Shown one piece after another: positions 1 through 6,218 of a stretch of 11,663 nucleotides of DNA. A model generated the notes under the pieces. It saw only the letters and a list, made by a program, of their open reading frames with translations. It was not told where the DNA came from and made no database searches. Both the position numbers and the translations under genes were made by a program. Location: contig JAQULD010000048.1 of NCBI GenBank assembly GCA_028719045.1, positions 1 through 11,663 of the forward strand, read 5' to 3'. How positions within the stretch are numbered: the stretch's first letter is position 1; every line of letters starts with the position of its first letter. This DNA comes from Candidatus Omnitrophota bacterium. Lineage in GTDB: Bacteria; Omnitrophota; Koll11; Gygaellales; Profunditerraquicolaceae.

Positions 1-6
1 CCGGAC

Positions 7-216
7 ATGGACGAAAAAGTTGTAGAGATCATTCAGGAAGCGTTTGATAACCGCGCCAAGATGGTTGAAATCGCCTACGGCAAGGCCAGCGACAGCATTA
101 AGAAGCGCATCCTCAATATCCTGAACAGGAAAGAGATCCGTAAGCTTTATTCGCGCCTGGAGAAAACGGATAAAGGCTGGGGCAGGATCTACGTGTATTT
201 TCGCTGGGAAGATTAG
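7..216 (+). CDS. small hypothetical protein, possibly 5'-truncated
   Basis: This encodes about 69 residues, rich in Lys, Arg and Glu, and ends with the aromatic segment GRIYVYFRWED. The frame is open to the first base of the window, so the ATG at 7 may be internal and the true start upstream; no ribosome binding site can be judged. There is no signal peptide and no membrane segment, so it is probably cytoplasmic. The stop lies 2 bases before the next ATG, which implies co-transcription and translational coupling with the 237-residue gene at 219. The high helix propensity and positive charge in the middle (KKRILNILNRKEIRKLYSRL) would suit nucleic-acid or protein binding, but I recognise no family and assign no function. 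Confidence 0.6.
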   Translation: MDEKVVEIIQEAFDNRAKMVEIAYGKASDSIKKRILNILNRKEIRKLYSRLEKTDKGWGRIYVYFRWED

Positions 217-218
217 CT

Positions 219-932
219 ATGATCAATTTAATCGATTACGGGTTCCAAAATTCGATGCTCTTCAGGCATATGCCGATTTTTGACGAGATCTCTTATGTCG
301 GCCATGATGAGGACAAAGTCCGTCAATATAAAGCGGTCCGCGAAGACCAGGACTGCAATTTCCTGGCGTTAAATTTTATCCGTGATGATGAAAAGATCCT
401 TTGGGACGCGGTTGAGGATTTTGTGAAGCGCAGCACGATCAGCGCCACATCCTGCGTGCGCGGCACTTATATTTTTGACCTGCTGGCTATAGATATACAT
501 AAGGAGATCAAAACATTCAAGCATTCCGAGCTTACCACTTGCATTATCAATGAAGCCAGGGGATTGGCTCCCGGGAAGCGCGCGATGATCAAGTATTCTT
601 CCGTTTACGCGCTTATCCATAAGAAAAGCGATGAGGATTGGGGTAAGATCACTTTCAAAACGGCGGTGGATGTGTTTAAAGACAAACCGGATTATCTGGA
701 CGTCCTGATAAAGCAGCTTTTGAAGGATTATACATTTTCGCGGGTGCCGGTCATCCTTTTATTGAACGATCTCAGCCAGAATCCCATATTCGACCAGCAA
801 AATAAAACGCAGCAGGCGCGGATAAAGAAAGTCATTGCCGATCTTATTCCCAACTCGATAGAATTTATACCGGAAGTATACATTCAAGACAAAAATGGGG
901 CGAGAGAGCTTCTTTCCGGGTCTAAACTGTAG
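219..932 (+). CDS. hypothetical cytoplasmic protein, 237 aa
   Basis: I do not recognise this family. The protein has mixed alpha/beta character with no signal peptide or transmembrane helix. It has Cys at three places (about residues 46, 79 and 108) but no paired metal motif. A hydrophobic strand-like segment, VPVILLLNDLS (about 177-187), followed by a charged helix, resembles a core strand of an alpha/beta fold, but no P-loop or catalytic signature is visible. It starts 2 bases after the stop of the preceding small gene, with a weak purine stretch (GGGAAG, about 204-209) as the only ribosome binding site candidate. It is followed 5 bases later by the helix-turn-helix-like gene at 938. The three genes look like one transcription unit whose promoter lies outside the window. 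Confidence 0.75.
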   Translation: MINLIDYGFQNSMLFRHMPIFDEISYVGHDEDKVRQYKAVREDQDCNFLALNFIRDDEKILWDAVEDFVKRSTISATSCVRGTYIFDLLAIDIHKEIKTFKHSELTTCIINEARGLAPGKRAMIKYSSVYALIHKKSDEDWGKITFKTAVDVFKDKPDYLDVLIKQLLKDYTFSRVPVILLLNDLSQNPIFDQQNKTQQARIKKVIADLIPNSIEFIPEVYIQDKNGARELLSGSKL

Positions 933-937
933 GATAT

Positions 938-1183
938 ATGGATAGCGAAGCAGAGAGGGAGCTTGGGGAACAGCCGATCGCCGCGATCATGGCGGAACGC
1001 GGGTTGAAAGCGTCTGACCTGGTCAGCAATTCAACAGAGCAGCTGACCTTCAAGATGGTCGGCAAGGCGGTAAAGGGCAGGCGCTTGACGCCGAAGGCCC
1101 AGGGCAAGGTTCTGCGCGCGTTAAATAAAGCCGCGGGCAGGGAGTATTCGCTAAAAGAACTCTTCAACTATAGTTCCCGATAA
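938..1183 (+). CDS. small helix-turn-helix-like protein, 81 aa
   Basis: The predicted helices around residues 13-62 are arranged like a compact Cro/C1-type DNA-binding domain. IAAIMAERGLKASDLV matches the first two helices. QLTFKMVGKAVKGRRLTPK matches a recognition helix followed by a basic turn, and KVLRALNKA is a closing helix. The tail REYSLKELFNY is short and aromatic. From memory, similar small proteins occur widely in uncultured bacteria, but I cannot name a family, so the regulatory role is inferred from sequence shape alone. The AGGA at 931-934 overlaps the stop of the upstream gene and serves as a close-spaced ribosome binding site, so translation is probably coupled. It could act as an autoregulator of its operon or on the promoter that begins 7 bases past its stop. 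Confidence 0.7.
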   Translation: MDSEAERELGEQPIAAIMAERGLKASDLVSNSTEQLTFKMVGKAVKGRRLTPKAQGKVLRALNKAAGREYSLKELFNYSSR

Positions 1184-1189
1184 TATCAC

Positions 1190-1217
1190 TTGACAAGCGG
1201 GATAATAGTGGTATACT
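1190..1217 (+). promoter_or_regulatory. sigma70-type promoter for the cold-shock leader
   Basis: A perfect -35 TTGACA at 1190-1195 and a -10 TATACT at 1212-1217 are separated by 16 bases. Transcription should begin near 1223-1225. That gives a leader of about 166 bases before the cold-shock ATG, close to the known long 5' UTR (about 159 nt) of Escherichia coli cspA. It starts only 7 bases after the stop of the gene at 938. Confidence 0.7.
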
Positions 1218-1246
1218 TATGAACAGTAAAAGTTTAGAAGTCTTAG

Positions 1247-1282
1247 CCGTAAGGACAGGATAACTGATCTTACGGTCTTTTT
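1247..1282 (+). terminator. terminator-like hairpin in the cold-shock leader (attenuator or small-RNA terminator)
   Basis: CCGTAAG (1247-1253) pairs with CTTACGG (1269-1275). Inside it, after a 2x2 internal loop, CAG (1256-1258) pairs with CTG (1264-1266) around the 5-base loop GATAA. TCTTTTT follows at once (1276-1282). This has the form of an intrinsic terminator of moderate strength. Since it lies about 25-60 bases past the promoter at 1190, three readings are possible: an attenuator for the cold-shock gene, the end of an independent RNA of about 60 nt, or the terminator of the upstream three-gene operon. Confidence 0.6.
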
Positions 1283-1316
1283 GTTATGTCATTGTTTGTG
1301 CTGTTAGTGATCCAAC

Positions 1317-1353
1317 GATTTCTAGCACGTCAAGACGACACGGATTTCTAGCA
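1317..1353 (+). repeat. 11-base direct repeat in the cold-shock 5' leader
   Basis: GATTTCTAGCA occurs at 1317-1327 and again, identically, at 1343-1353, with a 26-base period. Each copy contains the palindromic core CTAG. The pair sits between the leader hairpin and the ribosome binding site, so it could be an operator pair on DNA or a repeated protein- or RNA-binding site on the transcript. The function is inferred from position only. Confidence 0.6.
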
Positions 1354-1389
1354 GTTTACTAAAATCTCAAAAGAAGGAGGTAACAAGCA

Positions 1390-1590
1390 ATGGCAAAAGG
1401 AACAGTAAAGTGGTTCAGTGATCAAAAAGGTTACGGATTTGTCACTCCGGAAAACGGTAAAGATGTCTTCGTACATCATTCCTCAATTAAGGGAGAAGGT
1501 TACAAGTCTTTAGCGGAAGGCCAGGCGGTCGAGTTCGACATCGAACAGGGGCCTAAAGGCGAGCAGGCTACTAACGTGGTCAAGCTTTAA
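1390..1590 (+). CDS. cold-shock domain protein (CspA family)
   Basis: This is a single cold-shock domain (OB-fold) of 66 residues, the usual length for the family. Both RNA-binding motifs are visible: RNP1 as KGYGFV (residues 13-18) and RNP2 as VFVHH (26-30). The conserved KWF sits at 7-9, and the protein ends in the typical ATNVVKL. Members bind single-stranded RNA and DNA without strong sequence specificity, melt RNA secondary structure, and may act as transcription antiterminators. The start is well fixed by the strong Shine-Dalgarno AAGGAGG (1374-1380), 9 bases before the ATG. The upstream gene-free stretch carries a promoter, a terminator-like hairpin and a direct repeat, which suggests control in the leader as known for other csp genes. 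A GC-rich hairpin follows the stop. Paralogue naming (cspA, cspC and so on) is not possible from sequence alone. Confidence 0.97.
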   Translation: MAKGTVKWFSDQKGYGFVTPENGKDVFVHHSSIKGEGYKSLAEGQAVEFDIEQGPKGEQATNVVKL

Positions 1591-1603
1591 TCTTGAAATC
1601 GAC

Positions 1604-1637
1604 AGGGCCCGTATCTTTTCAGATCCGGGCCCTTCTT
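1604..1637 (+). terminator. intrinsic terminator after the cold-shock gene
   Basis: AGGGCCCG (1604-1611) pairs with CGGGCCCT (1626-1633). After a T/C mismatch, ATCT (1613-1616) pairs with AGAT (1621-1624) around a TTTC loop. The stem is very stable, but the T-tract is weak (TTCTT). Termination may be partial and allow read-through into the mini-genes that follow, which lack a clear promoter. The stem may also protect the 3' end of the csp message. Confidence 0.8.
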
Positions 1638-1684
1638 AAATAGGATGTTTCACTATATGGGAGGGGCCAGGATAAAAGGAGGAT

Positions 1685-1852
1685 ATGTTGGCAAGAGATA
1701 ACTATTCCTACAAGAAGTTTCAAAGAGAATTAGCGAAGAAAAAAAAGAACGAAGAAAAGAAATTAAGGCAGCTGGAGAAGAAGAATTTAAAAGCCCAGGC
1801 GGAATCAGGGCAGGCTGTGACTGAAAGCGGTACTAACCAGAATTTGAACTAA
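1685..1852 (+). CDS. lysine-rich small protein, 55 aa
   Basis: The sequence begins MLARDNYSYKKFQRELAKKK and continues into a lysine/glutamate-rich helix (KKNEEKKLRQLEKKNLKAQ), then a polar Ser/Thr/Gly/Asn tail. The highly charged N-terminal two-thirds suggests a helical, RNA- or ribosome-associated protein. From memory, similar short RDNxxxKKxQ-type proteins exist as uncharacterised genes in several phyla. The ribosome binding site AAGGAGG (1676-1682) is excellent but only 2 bases from this ATG. The next codon, TTG at 1688, gives a 5-base spacing and the product M-ARDNYSYKK, so the true start may be 1688. It lies between the csp terminator and the zinc mini-gene at 1865 and is probably co-transcribed with the latter. 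Confidence 0.75.
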   Translation: MLARDNYSYKKFQRELAKKKKNEEKKLRQLEKKNLKAQAESGQAVTESGTNQNLN

Positions 1853-1864
1853 AAAGGAGGAAAC

Positions 1865-2026
1865 ATGGCGTACGGTGGAGGCGGATTCGGCGGGGCACCG
1901 CGTGAGATGCATAAAGCGGTTTGTTCAGAATGTAAAAAAGAGTGTGAAGTCCCTTTTAAACCCAGAGAAGATCGTCCTATTTACTGCAGGGATTGCTATT
2001 CTAAGCGCAAGAACGAAGGCAGGTAA
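1865..2026 (+). CDS. CxxC-x17-CxxC domain mini-protein, 53 aa
   Basis: Cys20-x2-Cys23 and Cys41-x2-Cys44 are separated by exactly 17 residues, the defining spacing of the small zinc-binding CxxC-x17-CxxC domain family (TIGR04272 as I recall it). The flanking features also fit: a Gly-rich N-terminus (YGGGGFGG), then PREMHKAVC, and the central EVPFKPREDRPIYC. Four cysteines would bind one zinc in a ribbon-like fold. The family has no established function; the Gly-rich arm and basic tail (SKRKNEGR) suggest nucleic-acid contact. The ribosome binding site AGGAGG (1855-1860) lies 4 bases from the ATG. The gene sits 12 bases after the lysine-rich gene and 14 before the next mini-gene, in a short operon next to the cold-shock gene. 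Confidence 0.92.
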   Translation: MAYGGGGFGGAPREMHKAVCSECKKECEVPFKPREDRPIYCRDCYSKRKNEGR

Positions 2027-2040
2027 AAAGGGGGAACACC

Positions 2041-2184
2041 ATGAATAGCTGCAGAAGATGTGGAAGTAAATTTCAGCATAATTATCTGGTGACTTTCTTC
2101 AAAAAGACCCAGGATAGGCTGGAAAGAGTAATAGTATGTTTAAAATGTAATGACATTTTGAAGAAGGAACAAGGAAAAGCATAG
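2041..2184 (+). CDS. putative zinc-ribbon mini-protein, 47 aa
   Basis: Cys4-x2-Cys7 near the N-terminus and Cys33-x2-Cys36 near the C-terminus frame a basic middle (FFKKTQDRLERVIV), the layout of a minimal zinc ribbon. The ribosome binding site AAGGGGG (2028-2034) is 6 bases upstream, and the start is unambiguous. It is the last gene of the mini-protein operon, ending 26 bases before a strong terminator. I do not recognise a named family; zinc binding and RNA or protein contact are inferred from the cysteine pairs and the charge. Confidence 0.85.
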   Translation: MNSCRRCGSKFQHNYLVTFFKKTQDRLERVIVCLKCNDILKKEQGKA

Positions 2185-2210
2185 CTAACAAAGAGCAGGA
2201 TTGTTTTCTA

Positions 2211-2240
2211 AAGGCGCCGATGTATGTCGGCGCCTTTTTT
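2211..2240 (+). terminator. strong rho-independent terminator of the mini-gene cluster
   Basis: AAGGCGCCGA (2211-2220) and TCGGCGCCTT (2227-2236) form a perfect 10-bp stem with the 6-base loop TGTATG. The T-run extends to 2240. It separates the mini-protein cluster from the promoter of the glycosylase gene, whose -35 begins 2 bases later. Confidence 0.95.
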
Positions 2241-2241
2241 G

Positions 2242-2270
2242 TTGAGGTATGAGGCTTGAGGCTGTATAAT
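2242..2270 (+). promoter_or_regulatory. sigma70-type promoter for the glycosylase operon
   Basis: A -35 TTGAGG (2242-2247), a 17-base spacer and a perfect -10 TATAAT (2265-2270). The expected transcription start, 6-7 bases past the -10, falls at 2276-2277. That is the A or T of the glycosylase ATG, so the message would have no leader. Confidence 0.8.
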
Positions 2271-2275
2271 CAGTT

Positions 2276-2917
2276 ATGCTTGTATCTTCGTTAAATCAAA
2301 AAACTATAGCCAAAAAACTTTCCGCGCACGTTAAAAAGCTGCGGCTGTGCCGGTTGTGCCCGGGGATGTATCCGCCGGTCGTCAGCGGCGGCGCGGTGGT
2401 GAGCAAAATCATTTTGGTGGGCCAGGCTCCGGGGGATAAGGAGCCTAAGCTGGGCAGGCCGTTTGCCTGGACCGCGGGAAAGACTCTTTTCCGCTGGTTC
2501 AGCGAGGCCGCGGGAATAAGCGAAGAACAATTCCGTTCCTCCATATATATGGCCGCGGTGTGCCGGTGTTTTCCCGGGAAAAATCCCGCAGGCGGGGACC
2601 GCGTTCCCTCTCCTGAGGAGGCGTCTAACTGCAGCGCCTGGCTTAAACGCGAATTGGATATCCTTAGCCCGGAATTGGTTATTCCTGTGGGAAAGTTCGC
2701 TATAGAACAATTCATTCCTTTGCAAAAGCTTGACCGGATCATCGGGCAGAAGTTCAAGGTAACGCGCGACGGGCGGAGTTTTGACCTCATCCCGTTGCCG
2801 CATCCTTCGGGCGCCTCACCCTGGCATCGTAAAGAGCCGGGCAAGACTTTGCTTAAGAAAGCCTTGAAACATATTGTTAACCACCCTGCCTTTATTTTTG
2901 AGCCAAGGAATAAATGA
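2276..2917 (+). CDS. uracil-DNA glycosylase superfamily protein (family 4-like, Fe-S)
   Basis: The protein likely removes uracil or another damaged base from DNA to start base-excision repair. Motif A is GQAPGDKE (49-56), followed by the superfamily pattern LGRPFAWTAGKTL. Motif B is HPSG (176-179), inside PLPHPSGASPWHR. Cys25 and Cys28, with Cys98 (or Cys96) and Cys119, fit the four ligands of the 4Fe-4S cluster in family 4 enzymes. The length of 213 residues is normal for the family. The position after the first Gly of motif A is Gln, where classical family 4 enzymes have Glu, so base specificity is uncertain and a side branch of the superfamily is possible. No Shine-Dalgarno precedes the ATG, which sits at the predicted transcription start; no alternative start codon is seen downstream before the conserved cysteines. 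It overlaps the glycosyltransferase gene by 4 bases (ATGA). Confidence 0.92.
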   Translation: MLVSSLNQKTIAKKLSAHVKKLRLCRLCPGMYPPVVSGGAVVSKIILVGQAPGDKEPKLGRPFAWTAGKTLFRWFSEAAGISEEQFRSSIYMAAVCRCFPGKNPAGGDRVPSPEEASNCSAWLKRELDILSPELVIPVGKFAIEQFIPLQKLDRIIGQKFKVTRDGRSFDLIPLPHPSGASPWHRKEPGKTLLKKALKHIVNHPAFIFEPRNK

Positions 2918-4575
2918 CTAAAAGAATTACCATCATTTTGATATCCGGATTGATTATTTTCCATTTCGTTAATAACTACATATGGCTGTCTTCCACCTCT
3001 TACGTAACAGGACGGGTGGACGTGATCCATCATCTGAACAGGGAATTGTCTCTGTATAAACAAATGAAGTCCATATGCTTTGAGGATAAAACAACACCGT
3101 TATTCCAGAAAGCCGGGAATTTAACCAATATTGAGCTGGAGGGAAACAGCTGGCCGCCTTTCGTTGTTTATTTATCCGCCATAGCTAATATTATCTTCGG
3201 TTTTTCCTGGATGAAGGTGAGGATGTTCCAGTTTTTATATTTTATAGTACTGATAATTGCTGTTTATCTGATAGGGAAAAGATTGCGCGGAAAACAGGCG
3301 GGGGTATTAGCGGCTTTTATGGTGTCAATGTACCCGGGTATCTGCGGATTGTCCAGGATGTACGAATTGGATTTTCCGTTAACCGCGTTTGTAAGCTTAA
3401 CTATTTATTTTCTATTAGCCTCCGATAATTTTAAGAACAAGCGGATGTCTGTATTCTTCGGGGTTTGCTTGGGCATCAGCATGTTGATAAAGCTGCAGGC
3501 GCTATTCTTTATCTTTGGGCCGCTCTCGTACGTATGTTACCGCGCGTTCTTCAAAGAAAATCAGAATATTAAACTTTTTTTGATTTCTATGGCCCTGGCC
3601 TTGTCCATATCCGCTCTTTGGTGGGCAAACAAAATAAAAGCGCTGCTGGTGAATTTTCGGGAGACCCTGACGGTATTTTATCTGCCTCATCCGTCTTCAC
3701 AGCCTTCGTCTTTAAATAATTTATGGGACGCGGTATATGCCGCGTTTAATGGCGTTCCTTACAGGCCTTTTACCTTTGAGTATTTCTTTTTTTATGTTTC
3801 TCACTCAATAACGCAGGTATCTGTTTTATTTTCATTGGTTTTCTGCGCCGTTTTGTTCTTCTTCTCAAAATCTAAAAACTTGAAAGATAAGGGGCTGCTG
3901 TTAGCGTGGATAGCCGTCCCGTATGTCATTTTTACGGTCATTTCTGTTAAATGGGCGCGTTATTATTTCCCGAGTTTACCGGCTGTCGCTTTAATTTCGG
4001 CGTTGGGGATAGGGGAGCTAAGGTCAAAGACGGTAAAAACAATCGTTGTCACTATGATCATTTGCCTGGGCTTGGCGCAGAACCTGGTTTTATCGTATCG
4101 TATCACGAAGTATCCGGTCGTCGCCGCCGCTCCGGGTGACGAAGACTGGTGCGCTTATCCGCAGACGGATAATTTCATGGAAACGGGAGAAAGCCTGGCG
4201 CTTGAAATAAGAAAGCGCGCGCCAATAAGCCAAACGCGAAATATCGAAATATTCGGCCAATGGGAAAATCAACTGCGCTATGTTCTAACGATGAAATTAT
4301 CCGGGGTTAACGTGTATTCGGCAAACAATATGAGGGAATTTATCGATCTGAATGATCTCCGTTTTATAATTACCGTAGCCAGTAATCCCGCTCCCTCCGG
4401 AGGAAACCTGAAATATGTTTTAAGCGGTGTTTCTATAGACAGGATGAGGGCTAAATCTTTGGAAAACCTGGATGGCGAAGAGAACAGGCATTTAAATTCA
4501 TTTATGCCGGTAAAAGAATTGACACTGATACCTTTTGGGCAAAAAGTCGTATTATGGGAAAGGCGCCTTAACTAA
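2914..4575 (+). CDS. integral membrane glycosyltransferase, GT-C fold (ArnT/PMT-like)
   Basis: This is a 553-residue multi-pass inner-membrane protein with about ten hydrophobic helices, starting with residues 4-26, and a soluble C-terminal part after about residue 400. An acidic residue, Asp36, lies in the first external loop, where GT-C enzymes carry the catalytic or metal-binding Asp. SWPPFVVYL (79-87), [13 protein letters not shown] (147-159) and [15 protein letters not shown] (346-360) match the pattern of dolichyl-/polyprenyl-phosphate-sugar transferases of the GT39/GT83 type. The likely job is to move a sugar from a polyprenyl-phosphate donor to a protein, lipid A or glycan on the periplasmic side; donor and acceptor cannot be read from sequence. 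The ATG overlaps the glycosylase stop by 4 bases, implying translational coupling. The C-terminal domain (about 400-553) is hydrophilic and not recognised. Confidence 0.88.
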   Translation: MTKRITIILISGLIIFHFVNNYIWLSSTSYVTGRVDVIHHLNRELSLYKQMKSICFEDKTTPLFQKAGNLTNIELEGNSWPPFVVYLSAIANIIFGFSWMKVRMFQFLYFIVLIIAVYLIGKRLRGKQAGVLAAFMVSMYPGICGLSRMYELDFPLTAFVSLTIYFLLASDNFKNKRMSVFFGVCLGISMLIKLQALFFIFGPLSYVCYRAFFKENQNIKLFLISMALALSISALWWANKIKALLVNFRETLTVFYLPHPSSQPSSLNNLWDAVYAAFNGVPYRPFTFEYFFFYVSHSITQVSVLFSLVFCAVLFFFSKSKNLKDKGLLLAWIAVPYVIFTVISVKWARYYFPSLPAVALISALGIGELRSKTVKTIVVTMIICLGLAQNLVLSYRITKYPVVAAAPGDEDWCAYPQTDNFMETGESLALEIRKRAPISQTRNIEIFGQWENQLRYVLTMKLSGVNVYSANNMREFIDLNDLRFIITVASNPAPSGGNLKYVLSGVSIDRMRAKSLENLDGEENRHLNSFMPVKELTLIPFGQKVVLWERRLN

Positions 4576-4576
4576 C

Positions 4577-6112
4577 ATGCCGAAATATTCTGATAAAGAA
4601 ATAGCGGATTGCATCTCGCTGCTTGATGGCCTGGTCAAGGATAATGACCGGCTTCTGGATTTATCCGAGGAACAAAGGATAGCGCTTATGACCGCGGCGG
4701 GAAAACTCTCGCGCCCTGACCGCGATGAAATCAGGAAACGCAGGAAAGATATCAAAAAAATGAAGCGCCAGGCGGTGGTTAAACACGAGCGGCGCGCCCG
4801 CGCGGCAACAGGTATCCGCAGCGCGCGTGAGGCCGCCGTTTTTACCGCGCCGTTACGGATTTCTAACGCGGAAGGCGGCCTGAAACAAGAGGGGCTTGAA
4901 TTAAAATCACCCCGCAATTGTTATATCTGTAAAGCGGAGTACAAGCGGCTGCATTTTTTCTACGATTCTTTGTGCCCTCGCTGCGCTGACCTTAATTATC
5001 AAAAACGTTTTCAGACCGCGCCGCTCGGAGGGCAAACCGCTTTGATCACCGGATCGCGTTTAAAGATCGGCTACCATGCGACGCTTATGATGCTGCGCGC
5101 CGGGGCAAGCGTTATCGCTACCACAAGGTTCCCGGTGGATTCAGCGCTCCGCTTTTCCAAAGAGCAGGACTTTTCTCAATGGGGCAAACGGCTGCATATA
5201 TACGGGTTAGACCTGCGCCATACCCCAAGCGTGGAACTATTCTGCAAATATATCGAACAAAAATATGACCGGTTGGATATACTGATCAATAACGCGGCCC
5301 AGACTGTGCGCCGGCCGCCAGGGTTTTACGCGCATTTGATCCCTAATGAGATAAAAAAAGCTCAAGATCTCCCCCAAGCCGTTCAAGCTCTTCTCCATGA
5401 CTATGAATTGTGTAAGGGAAAGCTCAAACCTCAATCTCTCCCTAAACCAGCGGCGGCGGAGTCCGCGCTCGCGGTAACCTGGGATGTTAAAGAGCCCGGC
5501 ATAGGGCTGCGCGCTTCAGCGCGGCTTTCGCAGGTCCCATATGCCTATGACCACGCTTTGAATACGGAAAAAGTTTTCCCTAAGGGCAAGTTGGACGCTG
5601 ATCTGCAGCAGGTGGACTTGCGTAAGACCAACAGCTGGCGGCTGCGTTTGGGTGAAATACAAACCTCGGAGATGCTCGAGATTCAGCTGGTAAATATTAT
5701 CGCGCCTTTTGTGTTATGCAATAAACTTTCCGGCATGATGAAACGCGATAACACGGGCTGTAAACATATCGTGAATGTGACAGCGATGGAAGGTAAATTT
5801 TTCCGTTATGAAAAAGACGCCCGCCATCCGCATACCAATATGGCTAAAGCCGCTTTGAATATGTTGACACATACTTCAGCGGGCGATCTGGCTAAATACG
5901 GCATTTTTATGAATGCCGTAGATACCGGATGGGTGACTGATGAAGATCCCGCGGCGCTCGCGGCATTAAAACAAGAGCGCCATGATTTTCAGCCTCCTTT
6001 GGATATAGTGGACGGAGCCGCCAGGGTCTGCGACCCGTTTTTCCACGGGATACTGACGGGAAAACACTGGTGCGGCAAGTTCCTGAAAGACTATTTCCCG
6101 ATAGAGTGGTAA
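4577..6112 (+). CDS. zinc-ribbon plus short-chain dehydrogenase/reductase-like protein, 511 aa
   Basis: Residues 1-110 are charged and helical. A four-cysteine zinc knuckle follows: Cys115-x2-Cys118 and Cys133-x2-Cys136. From about 152 there is a Rossmann SDR domain with [11 protein letters not shown] (155-165) as cofactor loop, Arg184 after the second strand (suggesting NADP), NNAAQ (238-242) and Asn373 in LVNIIAPF. The C-terminal segment is [13 protein letters not shown]. About 110 residues (250-360) are inserted between the NNA motif and the helix with Asn373. The catalytic Ser and Tyr are not at their usual places: NVTAMEG (400-406) has Thr-Ala where Ser is expected, and the YxxxK motif reads T-NMA-K (420-424). 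It may bind nucleotide without classical SDR chemistry, or use other residues. I recall similar proteins, with the same [13 protein letters not shown] motif, in actinobacteria and other groups. The ATG at 4577 is preferred over TTG at 4535, which would overlap the upstream gene by 41 bases. Confidence 0.85.
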   Translation: MPKYSDKEIADCISLLDGLVKDNDRLLDLSEEQRIALMTAAGKLSRPDRDEIRKRRKDIKKMKRQAVVKHERRARAATGIRSAREAAVFTAPLRISNAEGGLKQEGLELKSPRNCYICKAEYKRLHFFYDSLCPRCADLNYQKRFQTAPLGGQTALITGSRLKIGYHATLMMLRAGASVIATTRFPVDSALRFSKEQDFSQWGKRLHIYGLDLRHTPSVELFCKYIEQKYDRLDILINNAAQTVRRPPGFYAHLIPNEIKKAQDLPQAVQALLHDYELCKGKLKPQSLPKPAAAESALAVTWDVKEPGIGLRASARLSQVPYAYDHALNTEKVFPKGKLDADLQQVDLRKTNSWRLRLGEIQTSEMLEIQLVNIIAPFVLCNKLSGMMKRDNTGCKHIVNVTAMEGKFFRYEKDARHPHTNMAKAALNMLTHTSAGDLAKYGIFMNAVDTGWVTDEDPAALAALKQERHDFQPPLDIVDGAARVCDPFFHGILTGKHWCGKFLKDYFPIEW

Positions 6113-6132
6113 CATAAAACATGATTTTGCAG

Positions 6133-6161
6133 TTGACAAAAAAAAGAATGTATTATAAGGT
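6133..6161 (+). promoter_or_regulatory. promoter of the envelope operon
   Basis: A perfect -35 TTGACA (6133-6138), a 17-base spacer and a weaker -10 TAAGGT (6156-6161); TATAAG at 6154-6159 with a 15-base spacer is an alternative. The predicted start near 6168 leaves a leader of about 50 bases, rich in A and C (ACTACTACAACAG), which looks unstructured. The 106-base gap 6113-6218 holds this promoter and leader; no terminator for the upstream operon is evident. Confidence 0.65.
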
Positions 6162-6218
6162 AATACTATAACCAAGCGAAACTACTACAACAGTTACTAC
6201 GATAAATAAGGAATTCTC

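Noticed and set aside
219..1183. Toxin-antitoxin pair (237-residue protein plus HTH-like protein)
   Set aside because: The larger protein shows no toxin motif and is long for a type II toxin; the pairing rests only on adjacency.
1335..1365. Possible second csp promoter (ACGACA, 19-base spacer, TAAAAT)
   Set aside because: The -35 matches only GACA and the spacer is long; it is kept only as a fallback if the 1190 promoter is not used for csp.
2541..2552. Palindrome CCATATATATGG
   Set aside because: It is within coding sequence (SIYMAA region) and no partner site was seen nearby; coincidental.
2569..2582. Perfect 14-base palindrome TTTTCCCGGGAAAA
   Set aside because: It is inside the glycosylase coding region over the conserved FPGK segment, has no T-run use as a terminator, and is explained by codon choice.
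2296..3063. Long antisense open frame (255 codons) opposite the glycosylase gene
   Set aside because: It lies opposite a gene with clear UDG motifs, its composition (Arg/Ser/Pro-rich) looks like a shadow, and it has no ribosome binding site or recognisable domain.
4535..4576. Upstream TTG start for the SDR-like gene
   Set aside because: It would add 14 residues without a ribosome binding site and overlap the glycosyltransferase gene by 41 bases; the ATG at 4577 fits the tight operon better.
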